DNA of 64,000 nucleotides from Excoecaria cochinchinensis (lineage: Eukaryota > Streptophyta > Magnoliopsida > Malpighiales > Euphorbiaceae). The notes below the pieces were generated by a model that was not told the DNA's origin, did not search any database, and saw only the letters and a program-made list of their open reading frames with translations. A program made the position numbers and the translations under genes. This document shows positions 23,811 through 36,156 of the stretch, one piece after another (within the stretch, counting starts at the first letter, position 1; the number at the start of each line of letters is the position of its first letter). The DNA lies in NCBI GenBank assembly GCA_947683425.1, contig CANTUQ010000017.1, positions 2,046,001-2,110,000 on the forward strand. Direction: 5' to 3'.

Positions 23811-23926
23811 GCATGAGTCGTGAAGGCATTGCACGAGTCGTGCACTCCTTGCACGGCTCCTGCAAGGGTGCACGACTCATGCAGTCCTTGCACGACTCGT
23901 GCAAGGGTGCACGACTCGTGCATGTC
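23811..23926. repeat. GCACGACTCGTGC palindrome cluster in the H LTR
   Basis: Six or so adjacent dyads of GCACGAGTCGTGC and GCACGACTCGTGC type are joined by CTCCTT or AAGGGT. The core word is the same as in LTR C although the surrounding LTR is of another lineage. Confidence 0.88.
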
Positions 23927-24939
23927 TGGCCTCCCTCTTCTCTAGCCCTTTCTTCATCTTTGTTTTCCTATTTTACCCGATCGTATGCACGGATAAAAAT
24001 GCATGAAATGTAATGTAATTCGCTCCATTTTACCTTGCATATTTCTTCTTTAACTCCCCTTTGTTATTTTTTACTTTTTGTTCAATTAATTTCCTGTAAT
24101 AATTATTAATGATATTGTTGTTGTATTATTATTTAATTCATTTATTTATTAATTTTTATTTAATTTTTTGCTCATATATTATTCATTTAGTTTACTTTAC
24201 TAACATTTTATTTTATTTTATGTTTTGTTGCCTCAAAATTTATTTATTTATGCGAGTTATATTTGTGCACGAGATGAAGGATTGGGTGATCAAAGACCTT
24301 CGAATTTAGGGTTTGCATTTTTAATTGTTGTATTTTCTTTATTATATTATTTTATGTTGTATGTAAAAATGTGTTTTAAATTCTCCGTATTATAGAAAAT
24401 CACATTTTTTATAATAATTAGTAACTTGGAATTTTTCTTAATAAAATGGACCAATGTTCTATTTTAACCAATAAAATCTCACTATTAAATAGAGAACTAA
24501 TTTTCACAAAATGGGATCACTCATCCCCGCTTTCTCAATTAATACCCAAAAATAGTTCTCTAATTTTTTAAGTTAACAAAAATGAACCAATGTTCCTAAA
24601 ATTCAATAAATATCCCGATTTATGTATGATGCATTTTTAATTATTTTGTGTGTTTTTATTTAATCATTTTGGGCTCTTGTAATTAATTTTGGGGCAAATT
24701 TTATTTCTTATGCTTTCTTATTTTGGGGGATTGTTCTGTCCCATTTTTTATGCAATTTATTTACTGCCTTTTTTATCGCTTTATTTAATGCTTTTCAATA
24801 TGCTTGCAATGCGCTTTAAATTCAATGCATGATCGCGTGAGATAAGAGATGAAATTTTGATTTCTTAAAAAATCATTTATAAACTTAACTTAAAGCATTA
24901 AAAAGAGTGAAGTTCCGAACACTTTCTCTGGTTTAGACC

Positions 24940-25430
24940 AATAGAGGTTAGATGACCTTTTCCAATTTCTTGTAAATTGGGTGGCGACTCCAAAATATCT
25001 CAAAGGTGCCTAAAGGTGTCGTGAGGCTAGATGATCCTTTCCAATGTTCTATTGGAAAGGAGGTGTCCAAAATATCTTATTATGCCCAAGATCAAAAAGA
25101 CGTGAACCAATCCCTCGAGCCCTAAAAGTAGGTCTCGCCTAAGAGGGCCTTTACTAGGTTTGGCGCGCGTCACAGTGGGGTCTCCAAAATATCTCTTGTT
25201 GCCCAAAAAGACCCAATTTGCATAGTCCTAGGCTCCATGAGGTTAGAGGACCATCCCAATGTTCTATTAAGGTGGGGCCTCCAAAATATCTCTGGCTTGC
25301 CCAAAATGGATGCATATGCGTTGTCTTAGGCTCACTGAGGCTAGATGACATTTTTCAATGTTCTATTGGGTGTCGACTCCAAGAAACCTCCTTGTTACCC
25401 AAAATAGACGCACTTGTAATTTCTTACAAG
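24940..25430 (+). repeat. Four to five degenerate 95-130 bp repeats at the end of the H LTR
   Basis: Each copy follows the order GAGGCTAGATGA, CCAATGTTCTATTGG, a GACTCCAAAATATCT-type word, then GCCCAAAA. Copies begin near 24,945, 25,022, 25,160, 25,238 and 25,335. The copies are too diverged to be recent. Confidence 0.7.
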
Positions 25431-25501
25431 TTTTCACGAATCTCTCTCGGTCGCCCTAAAAGCGGGCTTTCGGGGCGCCCCGGGGTTCGGCGCGCGTCAC
25501 A

Positions 25502-26358
25502 ATTGGCATTTAGTGTTCAAATACCTATTTGGTATCTAGTGTAAGTGTCTTTAGTGGTTAATAATGGTTAATCAGTATCCAGTGTTTGATACCATATTTG
25601 GTATCCGTATTCCCGTTATCCAGCCTTAATAAGGATTCAGGCAAGATAAGAGTTTCAGTGTTATTAAAGGCTATAAGTGCATGTTAGTGAAATGATTAGG
25701 AGTTAGTTGAGTGACAGTATATGAATGCATGTCAATATTAACTATAATATCTATGTTTAGTGAATGCATATTTAATAAAGAAATGAAGTGAACATGATTA
25801 ATTACTTAATTGTTATGAGATGTATTTATTTTATTTATACTTGGTTTACCCTTTACATTTGGGACTTCGTCAAGAATTCAGTTTGCTTTATTTGTTTCCC
25901 ACTGAGCTATTGCTTAGCACGAATTTTTTATCTGTGTAGGTTCAAGTATTGAGGCAACCCTCAAGGACATGATGCAAAGGTCAAGGCCAACACAGGGCTA
26001 GGAAATAAGTGTGAACGTAGGGTTTTATTGTATAACTAGTGTATGTAATGTAATATTCATTTTGTAAAAGAGACATATGTGATTATAATAGCTAGTATTT
26101 GTAAAAGTAGATGTAAATATTATGAACATGTATAATTGTTAAAGTGTAAAGAATATCATATGAGAAATTCTGTATTATTTATATGTGTTAAAGAAAAAGT
26201 TTTAGTATATCATTGAATGAAAATAAATTGTTATAACGAAAATGTGAGTGCGTGTTAGAAGACATGCGTTAAGTTATAAGTCCCGTTGTGTGGCACCCCA
26301 TCGGACCAGTTCTAGGTCATAAGTTAAATGAGTTAGATTGTCTTTCTAGGGTATTACA
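25502..26358 (+). mobile_element. LTR I: 3' part of a Gypsy LTR
   Basis: It ends TCTAGGGTATTACA and carries the hairpin CTGAGCTATTGCTTAG at 25,902, preceded by CCCA as in other LTRs. Its 5' part is missing, cut at the junction with H. No coding sequence is seen. Confidence 0.6.
25902..25938 (+). other. Hairpin in LTR I
   Basis: CTGAGC/GCTTAG with one G-T pair and loop TATT. The second hairpin is weak (CACG/TGTG). Confidence 0.6.
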
Positions 26359-27043
26359 TAAATGAAGAAAAAAAATAAAATAATAATAAAACTAACAATT
26401 ATTGTCGCCACATGCTATAGGAAGTTGTATCAAATTAGGATTATTTTTGTTTGAAATTGTTATTCATGGTAAATTACCATTTTGATTCATGAAGTTTTAA
26501 TAATGGATGAATTAATTTTTAAAGTTTTAATTGCTTATGTTTTGGTTATATTGATGATATTTTGACTAAAATAAATAAATAAATTTAATCTAGTTTCATC
26601 CTTTAGGATATTATGATGTGTTACTATATATATAAATATATTAGTATAATAATTATTTAGTTATATGACATTATGATTAAAATTAATTTGTTAGTCCCCA
26701 AAGTGGCTAAATTAATTTTTGAATGTGTGGTCATATGATTTATGTGTTTTATCAAATGCTATTATAAAAAAAAAATTATTAATTGATAGAAATTAAGGAA
26801 TTTACCCCAAGGTAAATCAATATTCTATAACTAATAAATATAAAAAAGAAAATTGATATACTCTTTTCACATATATATATATATATATATAGTTATCCAA
26901 AGATGCTATATGTATTTGGTGAAGTTTATTTAATTTTCTTATAAAGTTTAAATGTCTAATAATTGTGATCATATGTGTTGTTGTCCCAAAGAAAACCTGC
27001 ACTATATTTAATGTATGTGCTTCATGGATGAATTTTTTAATTA
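26359..27043. other. AT-rich stretch without a recognised gene
   Basis: The sequence is strongly AT-rich with a short (TA)n run at 26,868-26,891 and several A or T tracts. A 5' LTR for element J would be expected here, but nothing matches the J 3' LTR convincingly. Confidence 0.6.
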
Positions 27044-28466
27044 GTGAGCATTTATATATTTACAACTATTAGCCTTCACTCTCAAGCTTCTTTCGTTACC
27101 TTGTTCACTGGTGTGAATTTCTCTAAATGGAGCGAACAAGTCACTTTCCATTTAGGTGTTTTGGATATTGACTTGGCGTTATTAGAGGATAAGCCTATTG
27201 ACCTTAATAACACTAGTACAGAGGCTAAAAAAATACATCATAAGGCAAGGAAAAGGTCTAAAAGGTTATGTTTGAATTTTATGAGAATGACTATTGCCAA
27301 CAACATTAAGTCTACTCTTCCTAGCATTGAAAATCATAATGCTAAAAATTTTCTTAAGCTTGTGGAAGATAAGTTTCGTTCTGTTGATAAGGCACTTGCA
27401 GGGACACTTATGGCTGAACTCATGACCATGAAGATTGATGGGTCAAAGAGTATACAGCAACATGTCCTTAAAATAACTAGTATTACAGAAAGACTTAAGA
27501 CACTAGGTATGACTATGAAAAACTCTTTCTTAGTGCAGTTTATCATGAATGAACTTCCAACTGAATATGGAACATTCCACATCAATTATAACGCAATAAA
27601 GTATAAGTGGAATATTGATAAGCTATCCAGTAAGCTCATTTAGGAGGAAGCAAGGTTAAATAAATAAGGAGTTCATTCTATTAACCTAGTGGATCAAAGA
27701 GCTGGAAAGAAACTCAAACCGAAGGCCAAGAATTTTAAAAAAAAAAGAACCTGCTAAAGTTCCACGGGTTGCTAATGATGAAAGGAAGGGACAAAAGTTC
27801 GATAAATGCCACTTCTATAAGAAGCAAGGACATTATTAGAAATATTGCCTAAAATGTAAGGCTTTGTTCGAAAAGAATGGTATACAAACGTTTTTGTATG
27901 CTTTGAATCAAACTTGTTTGAAGTTCTTCTAATACTTGGTGGTTTGATTCTAGTGCCACTACTTATGTTTCTAATATTATGCAGGAATTCCTTACAATCC
28001 AAATCATAAGCCCAACTAACAACTTTCTGTCTATCGAGAACCGAACAAAGGCCCCAATTGATAGTGTAGGGACTTATAAACTGATATTAGATACTGGGTA
28101 TTACTTGGATCTAATGAACACTCTCTATGTACCTTCAATTTCTAGAAACTTAGTTTTTGTTTCTAAACTTGATGCTAGTGGATATATTTTTGAGGTTGGA
28201 CATGGTTGTTTTAATTTATATAAAAATAATTCATTTCTTGGTTATGGAATGGTTATGGATGGTTTATATAAATTGAAACTTGATGATTTTTTTTTTAATC
28301 CCTATTTTTTATTAATCATAATGTTGGAATGAAACGTAGTTTGGCGAATGAACATTCTGCTTACTTGTGGCATAAATATTTGGGTCATATATCCAAAAAA
28401 AAAGGTTGGAAAGATTAATAAAGAATGAGATTCTACAAAATCTATATTTTACTAGTCTTGACTATT

Positions 28467-31400
28467 AGTGGTTATGCCCTAGGCCAAGCATTTGGACCTT
28501 GGTGTAATCATTACATTTTCATTTATATATAATGGTTTTCTTCACATTAATATTATTGGCATGTTACATTATTGTAATGTTTATGAATAACAATGTTATT
28601 CATGTTGTCCCTAATCATTTATCACTAAAGGGTATAAAGATAAATTAAGACTAGTATAGATTTGCATTGATAATCATGGAATGATTATATATGATGATAT
28701 AAATCGAATCCATAGGTATTTGTTAGAGAATAAAGTACTGGATAGACCCACTGTAAGATCACTACATGGGATAGTGTCATAATTGATCTTATAATAGATA
28801 TGTTATTGAATCCTTAGACCTAAGGTTATCACGGTTTCCTATATAAGGAACATTATGTTTTGACATAATCAAACGTTATCTTTAATCGGATAATTATAAA
28901 GTTTATGATTGGACATAATGAGACTTATGCAGAGAAAAGTGAATAATCAAGATGGAATTTGTCCCTCTCTTATGAGAGAGATAATCTATTAGGCCCCTCG
29001 ATAAGTAGGACTATAAAAATACATGTCCGTGCTCAAATGAATTGATAGTGTGATCAATGTCATTTGAATTTATCAGTCTACTTAGTGATCGGGAAATTAT
29101 ATGTTTGAACAATATAAGTTTGACATGGACCATGACTTATGTTTAAACAAGATATCGTGTGACAAAAGGATAATGGCATGTACTATTGTCATGTTAAAAT
29201 CGGACTAACGATATTTATATTATTCAGGTTCCTCGGAATCAAATTTCAAACATCCAACCAATAGTGAAGAAATCACTATTGAGGATTTTCAAAAATCTTT
29301 AAATAACTGGGAAATTCCAAAAATCAAAAAAGATCAAGTTTATGAAACTGGTCTGTTTCAAAATCTTTTCAAAACTGACTATGTCATCAAAATGGAAGAA
29401 AGGGATATTCAAATCTCAAAACCTTTTGAAACCATCCAACTTCTTTCTCAAAAAACTTTACAAAAACATCTAGACAGAAAATACGGATACATACACGTAG
29501 GACTTGTCCAGGTGGGAATCAAACCATTAACAAAAGATGGCTTAAACACTTCAATTCTTTGTGTCTTGAGGGATGCCAGACATATAAATTTTCAAGATTC
29601 CATGATAGCATCAGTAGAATCGAGTCTTTGCCAAGGCCCAATCTCTTTTGAATGTTATCCGGATATTTCTTTATCCCTCAGGGATAAAAACATTTTAAAA
29701 TCCTTGATTTTGCAAATCAAAACCCATAATTATAAAATGCTGGAAGGTTCAATTCCAGTAGCAATTATGTTTAAAATGCATTACAAGGCAATGGTTTCAG
29801 CTTTTACAGCAACAAAAAATGTTGAATCCAAAAAAGGTGAAACTCTCTTTTTACAAACAGATCTATCTAGATCTAATACAGTCATTCCAAAATCTATCCT
29901 CTGGAAAGATATAAGTCTTCCCGAAGAATGGATTTTAGAAGGTGTTTCAAAACCAAAATCTCCTGAACAGGCAAAACCAAACACCCAGTTAAGGGAAATT
30001 ACCCAGTACAATGACGGAAAGGTAAAAATAAGCTTTAACAGAGCTTCCAGTCATCGGTATTCAGATGCTGGTTCTTCCATGAGTACTCTGAATTTGGGGA
30101 ATATTTCAAAATTACCTTCAGTTATTCATTTGCCTGATAGGACGGAGAATTTTCAAAACGCAAGATTTTCTTGTTCAAGCATTCCTAGTGCTTCTTTTCA
30201 AAACGTGGATTATTCTTCAAATGTACCTCACCAGGTCTATTCTAGACCACAGGTAGGTGATGAAGAACAAAACAATTCACCTCCAACTTCACCATCTTTT
30301 TCTGCGGTAACTGAAAATGTTATCAATGAACTAAATGTTTTAGAAAAAGAATTTGAAGTTAACAAAAATTTCTTGCATCAGGATTTCTATTCTTCAAAAA
30401 ATTCAGAAAGAAGAAATTGGTTTTTCAAAAATTTTCTGGAAAAAAGAAAAGAAATTCAAAATGAGTTTTATGACTTCGTCATACAAAACAAAGCTCATGT
30501 TTTATTTTTTGACTGGTTTGAAATTTATGCATCTCAAAACAAAATTTCATATCCTTTCAAAACAAACACCAAATCTGTCAACCCTGTTACTATTAGAAAT
30601 AAGGTTACAGAATGGGAAATGGTAGATGGAAAGAAAACTCAATCTGAACATCCACCTTTAAGACAAATCAAAATCGCACATCTAGAAACCACTATAGATG
30701 CTGCACCCTACAAAACTCCAAGTGGTGATTCAAACAAGGATATTAAAAATATTCTTCAACAAAATAATTTTTCAAACACTCATCTTAGTACGATTGCCAA
30801 ACAATTAACTAGGATAGAGGAAAACCAAAAAACAACCACTGTCGTTTCCCAGGTTGAATCGACAGCTTCAAAACTAAAAAGTCCAGTTTTCAAACCTTTT
30901 CAGGTTTCAAAGACTAGTCAAAAACTGTTCAGGGAAGGTAAATCAGAATTTACTGAAGCTCTTAAAACCCAACTTAGTAGGATAGAGAACACCTCTACAT
31001 CTACACCAGAAGTTGTAAGAGACACCCCTGACCGTAGCAAAGCTGTTAGTGCTTTAGATCAGGTATCTGACTCTGAGGATACACAGCCAAACCAAAAGGA
31101 GGAATTGAACAAACTTGTTTGGCAAAGAGGTCAACCTTTAACCATGACCACAGCCCCAGACTTAGGTATAGAAAATAGACCAAATATTCTGTCCCAGTCT
31201 AAATTCAATGCCTCTACTGTCTATGAATGGAACATAGATGGTATGTCTGAGTATAACATCCTTAGTCTTCTTCAACAGATGACTATGGCCTCCAATGCTT
31301 ACAAAACCCAGACTAGTACACCTGATAGAGCCATTGTTGAACTGCTCATTGCAGGATTTTCAGGACAACTGAAAGGATGGTGGGATTATCATCTCACTGC

Positions 31401-31934
31401 CCAACAGCAGTTAGAAATATTAGGTGCAATCCAGACCTTAGAGGATGGAACACCCATTCTCGATGAGATAGGTAACCCCATACCTGATGCTGTAGCAACC
31501 CTAATCCATACGATTAGTTTACACTTCATAGGTGACCCTTCTCATTTAAAAGATAAAAATGCAGAACTACTTTCAAACCTTAGGTGCAAAAAGCTTTCTG
31601 ATTTTCAAAATTACAAAACTACTTTCTTAACTAGGGTAATGCTTAGAGAAGATTCCAATCAACCGTTTTGGAAAGAAAAATTCCTTGCTGGCCTTCCTAC
31701 CCTCTTAGGAGAAAGAGTCCGTAATAAAATCAAAGAAGCTTTTGGGATTAATCAAATTCCTTATAACCATTTAACTTATGGGGAATTGGTTAGTTTCACA
31801 CAAAAAGAAGGTTTAAAAATCTGCCAGGATTTAAAATGTTGGTAAATCTTAATCTCTTCCTTTTGAATCAATTGAAAATACATAGATCCTGTTTTGGGTT
31901 TCGATTTTATTCCGCTGCGTTAATTTGAATTATT
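28467..31934 (+). mobile_element. Insertion in the J integrase: LTR-like sequence itself split by a viral fragment
   Basis: J integrase reads up to TTGACTATT (28,466) and resumes at TTATTGCGATGAACCC (31,930), leaving an imperfect CTATT/TTATT duplication. The first 760 bp (to about 29,226) and the last 85 bp (from about 31,846, with TTTATTCCGCTGCG near the end) are non-coding and have the look of one LTR. The open frame between them is unrelated. This suggests a solo LTR in J, later split by the viral sequence. The layering is inference; the J break is seen directly. Confidence 0.6.
29209..31845 (+). pseudogene. Caulimovirid-type polyprotein fragment: movement-protein and coat/gag-like regions (endogenous pararetrovirus)
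   Basis: The frame is open from 29,209; its first methionine is at 29,392 (817 residues from there). The coding match appears to begin around 29,227, before that methionine, so the true N-terminus is missing. Roughly the first 200 residues look like a 30K-type viral movement protein, which lets virus pass through plasmodesmata. A low-complexity Ser/Asn/Lys-rich linker follows. The last 250 residues (from WNIDGMSEYNIL, with GFSGQLKGWW) look like the coat/gag core. It stops just where a zinc knuckle is usually expected. No protease, reverse transcriptase or RNase H is present, so the copy is defective. The uninterrupted frame inside a heavily mutated Copia element points to a younger insertion. 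Family assignment is from motif recognition only. Confidence 0.7.
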
Positions 31935-34900
31935 GCGATGAACCCAACATTGACTTATGTGTGGAATGCATTAAAGGCAAGCAAATCAAACATAACAAAA
32001 AAAGAGCCACAAGAAGCAATCAGCTTCTTAAAATAATACACACTGACATTTGTGGGCCTATTGACACTCTATTCTTTAATGGAGAAAAATACTTCATCAC
32101 TTTTATAGATGATTTTTCACAGTATGGATATGTCTATTTGCTACATGAAAAATCTCAAGCTATAAATGCCCTTGAGGTGTTTGTAAAGTAGGTTGAGAGG
32201 CAATTAGATAGAAAATTAAAAATTATAAGATCGGATAGAGGTAGTGAGTATTATGGAAAGTATGATGAATATGGACAGTGTCCTGACCTTTTTGCTAAGT
32301 TCCTCGAAAGTCATAGCATGTGTGCACAGTATGCTATACCAGGCACACTGCAACAGAATGGTGTGGTAAAAAGATGAAATATAACATTAATGGATATGGT
32401 TAGGAATATGATGAGTAGTTCCTTATTACCTAGAAGTTTGTGGATGTATGCACTTAGAACTGCTACGTATCTGTTAAACAGGGTTCCTAGTAAGGAAGTT
32501 TCTAAAACTCCTTTTAAGTTATAAACTAGAAGAAAACCTAGTTTAAGACATCTGCATGTTTGGGATTGTCCAACAGAAGTAAGAATTTATAATTCACATG
32601 AAAGAAAACTAGATTCTCGAACAGTTAGTGGTTACTTTATTGGTTACCCAGAGAAATCCAAATGATACATATTTTACTGTTCAAACCACAGTTCTATAAT
32701 TGTTGAAACAGTTAATGCCAAATTTTTAGAGAATGGTGAGCTTAATGGGAGTGATGAGAATCAAATTGTAGATATTAATGAAATAAGAGTTGATGTTCCA
32801 TTGCCCATAAATATTCTTAAATTTATAACCACAACAAATCTTGTTCCTGTTTTGGAAGATTAAAATAATCAAAAACAATATTTGGACAATGAAAAAACAC
32901 CCCATGAAAAACCTAACTTACTACCAGCTCACATAAATGAACCAATTAGTATAACTTTAAATAAACCTGTAAGGGTTAGAAGGTCAATTGTTTCTGATAA
33001 TTATATGGTTTATTTGCAAGAGTCAGATTTTGATTGTGGTATTGATAATGATCATGTTTCATTTTCACAAACCATTGGTAGTGATAAGTCTAAAAGATGG
33101 ATTAATGCTGTAAAAGAAGAGTTAAAATCAATGGCGCAAAATAATGTCTAGGATCTTATAGACTTGCCAGAAGGTTCCAAAAGAGTTGGTTATAAATAGG
33201 TCTTTAAGACCAAATGTGACTCGAATGGCAATATTGAAAGATATAAATCTAGACTCGTTGACAAAAATTACACTCAGAAAAATGACATTGATTATAAGGA
33301 GACTTTTTCAGCTATCTCAAATAAATATTCATTAAGAATAATTTTAGCATTGGTGGCTCATTTTAATTTAAAGCTACATTAGATGGATGTGAAAACAGTC
33401 TTTCTAAATAGGGATCTTGAGGAGGAAGTTTATATGGATCAACCTAAACGTTTTTCAATTGAAGGTAAAGAAAATATGGTGTGTAAATTGAAAAAGTCAA
33501 TATATAAACTTAAACAAGCTTCTAAGCAGTGGTATATAAAGTTCAATAATACCTTACTTTTTTTCAATTTTGAGGAAATCACTGTTGATCTGTGTATTTA
33601 CCCGAAACATCAGTGGAAGTAAGTTTATATTTCTAGTTCTGTATGTTGATGACATTTTGCTCGCTACTAATGACTTAGGTATATTGCATAAGGCTAAAAA
33701 ATTTCTTTTTAAGAGTTTTGAAATGAAAGATATGGGAGAGGCATCCTATGTGATTGGAATTTCTATATTCCATAAGAGATCATAAGATTTATTATAATTG
33801 TTTCAGAAAACCTATATTGAGAAAATTCTTGAGATATTTAACATGAGCAAGTGCTCAGTAAGTGTAGTTTCTATTCAAAAGGGAGATAAACTTAGTTTTA
33901 TGCAATGTCCAAATAATGATGTAGAACGTAAGAAAATGGAAACAATTCCATATACTTCTTTTGTGGTCAGTTTGATATACCTGCAAACCTGCATTATACC
34001 CGACATCAGTTTTGTGGTAGGGTTATTAGGTAGATATCAAAGTAATCCTGGCATTGATTATTGAAAAGCAATAAAGAAAGTGTTGAGATACCTTCAAGGA
34101 ATAAAGGATTACATGCTCACTTATAAGAGGTCTGATCATCTAGATGTGATTGGATATTAAAATTCAGATTTTGTTGTGTGTGTTGATAGTAGAAAGTCAA
34201 CATTTGGCTATTTGTTCCTATTAGCTAAAGAACCAATCTCATGAAAAATTGCCAAACAGTCTATCATTTCTTCATCCACTATGGAAGTAGAATTTATAGC
34301 TTGTTATAAGGCTATAATTCATGAATTATGGCTGCATAACTTTATTTTAAGGCTTGAAATTGTCGACACAATAAGCAAGTCGCTAAAAATTTATTATGAT
34401 AATTCTGCAACAGTTTTCTTCTCTAAGAATGATAAATACTCCAGAGGCGCAAAACACATCGAATTAAAGTATTTTGCTGTTAAATAGGAGATTCAAAAAT
34501 AAAGAGTGTACATAAAATATATTATGATGGATTTCATGATTACAGATCCTCTAACTAAAGGTTTATAATCAAAAACATTCAAAGGACATTGTATTGATGA
34601 TTGATAATGATGTTTTAACACTCTTGAACTTAATAATGACATGTTTCTGAATTTTATATTTCTTATTCATTATATTTATGACATAATTGTTTAAATAAAA
34701 AATTTGTATGTATTTTCATAACAAGTATGTGGACTATATATCTTTTATATGCAACTTATGAACCTAAAATAATAAATTCTTAATGTAATGGTATATGGAA
34801 GAGAGTATATGACTATACTGTGTATGACCGCCATAACTCATATTATGTAATTTATTGTGCTGAGGTGCTTATGATGTTAACGGTTTATAATATTTAATTT

Positions 34901-34960
34901 TTACTAGCCTTATGTTATACTATTAAACATAATGATGAAATATCCAGCCAAATGGGAGAA

Positions 34961-35290
34961 TGTTAGGAATATGGCTAGATGGATGGCCTATAATTCCTTT
35001 TATTTAATTAAATCCATATTAAATTAGGTTTAGTGTTATTTATTTTAATAGTATATTAAATCTTGATCGTTAAATTAGTATTTGATTAACATACTAGATC
35101 TAATTTTAAAAGGTATATAAACTAGTTTTCTCTCCACCCTAATTAAGAACGCAGACAAAATAAAATACAAAAAGAATATTTTTTGGCTATCCAGTTTATA
35201 ATCTGCTACAGAAAGAGGGTTAAGGGAGATAATCCAGTTTATAAAGTTCGCAATTGTCAAATCTCTCTACATTATATTGAATTCCGCTCA
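34961..35290 (+). repeat. Probable 3' LTR of element J
   Basis: It follows a purine-rich tract (AAATGGGAGAA) and begins TGTTAGGAATATGG. It contains a TATATAAA box near 35,112 and appears to end ATTCCGCTCA. No 5' partner was found, so the end is tentative. Confidence 0.55.
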
Positions 35291-35785
35291 AGGTAAATAA
35301 TCTATTCCCTTCTTCTATATAATTATTATTATTATATTTAAAATCTAAATTGGCATAAATGATTTATAATGATTATGTTTTGATGTCAAAACTTACAGTT
35401 GATAGCCCGGATAAGGCAGCTCTCCTAGTCAAGCTCGTGAATGACCATTCTTGACCTATGAGCTTCCATTTTCCATTTTCGTGGAGCTTTGCTTCATTTT
35501 ATAAATGACTTAGGTACCTTATGACTTTTAGAGACACTTTTCTTTCAAAAAGGGCTATGGAATCACTTCTCTTATAAGATAACTTTAGCCTCTTTAGAAT
35601 TTCCACAGACTCAGACCATCTGTCTTTCCTTTTCTTCTTCCATCGAATTTTGATCTCCATCCTCTCAAATACGAGCTCAACCTTATAAGGCTATTCATTT
35701 AACTCCCTATGTCAAACTCCTTTTCAAAGGACTCATAGTCAAGAGGACTCATTAGAAGGCCAACTCTATTGGGTTTCCTTCCCTT
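35291..35785 (-). mobile_element. LINE fragment flanking element K (left side), poorly preserved
   Basis: Element K carries a TATAG duplication, so this sequence must once have been continuous with 40,731 onward, where a LINE gag-like frame ends. No clear protein similarity is visible here; stops occur in every frame. Confidence 0.4.
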
Positions 35786-35790
35786 TATAG

Positions 35791-36025
35791 TATAGAAAAG
35801 AAAGGTTCAGAATTTCAGTATGTGAGAAGAATGATTTTTTTCTATATCTCTCTTCCTCTGCTAGTATATAGTTTATATAGTATACAAGATATTCATGAGT
35901 TCCAAAACTTAAGGAGAAAAAATAGCAATTACAGAATGATCCCACAATTAACTCAATCACCTAGCTAAAGAGATTATAATTTACAAACAACATGATTCTC
36001 GGATAGAATCCAGCTCGCTCCAACA
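35791..36025 (-). repeat. 3' LTR of element K
   Basis: On the minus strand it runs from TGTTGGAGCGAGC to TTTTCTATA. If the TATAG duplication is right, the element ends in TA rather than the usual CA. Confidence 0.85.
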
Positions 36026-36032
36026 CTCCCCC

Positions 36033-36156
36033 TCAAGTTGGTGAATGTATGTCAATCATTTCCAACTTGTCAAGTGAGCCACTGAAGAAATCTGCAAGTT
36101 GGTGAATGTATGTCAATCATTCCCAACTTGTCAAGTGAGCCACTGAAGAAATCTGC
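36033..36156 (-). repeat. 62-bp tandem duplication at the end of the K polyprotein
   Basis: The stretch from AAGTTGGTGAATGTATGTC to GAAGAAATCTGC occurs twice in a row with one difference. The first copy read on the minus strand loses the natural stop after HSPT and continues CRFLQWLT before stopping. Confidence 0.9.

Larger units (their letters stand above)
23581..25501 (+). repeat. 3' LTR of element H, second part
   Basis: It resumes after the TTATT duplication and probably ends at GGCGCGCGTCACA (25,501), beyond which sequence of LTR I starts. It includes a cluster of GCACGACTCGTGC palindromes (23,811-23,926), an AT-rich non-coding stretch (24,010-24,900) and a set of degenerate repeats. 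The end point is less certain than the start because the terminal bases do not mirror TGTAGACACC. Confidence 0.6.
27044..34600 (+). pseudogene. gag-pol: Element J: decayed Ty1/Copia polyprotein, split by an insertion
   Basis: In order: gag (FSKWSEQVTFHLGVLD, zinc region KCHFYKKQGHY near 27,810), protease-like FDSSATTYVSN, integrase start (AYLWHKYLGHISK near 28,360), the insertion, integrase continued from about 31,935 (CVECIKGKQIKHNKK, HTDICGPID), reverse transcriptase (MDVKTVFLNRDLEEEVYMD near 33,385; YVDDILLATND near 33,650), and RNase H (STMEVEFIACYKA near 34,275). It ends near KGHCIDD at 34,600. Many stops and frameshifts run throughout, so it is old. The gag frame opens at GTG rather than ATG, so the true start is lost or lies upstream. 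Confidence 0.88.

Noticed and set aside
26359..27043. 5' LTR of Copia element J
   Set aside because: A faint AAGGTAAAT similarity near 26,810 to the end of the 3' LTR is too short to support it.
29392..29394. Methionine at 29,392 as the true start of the viral protein
   Set aside because: The same frame is open and protein-like for about 55 codons upstream, so this is just the first internal ATG of a truncated fragment.
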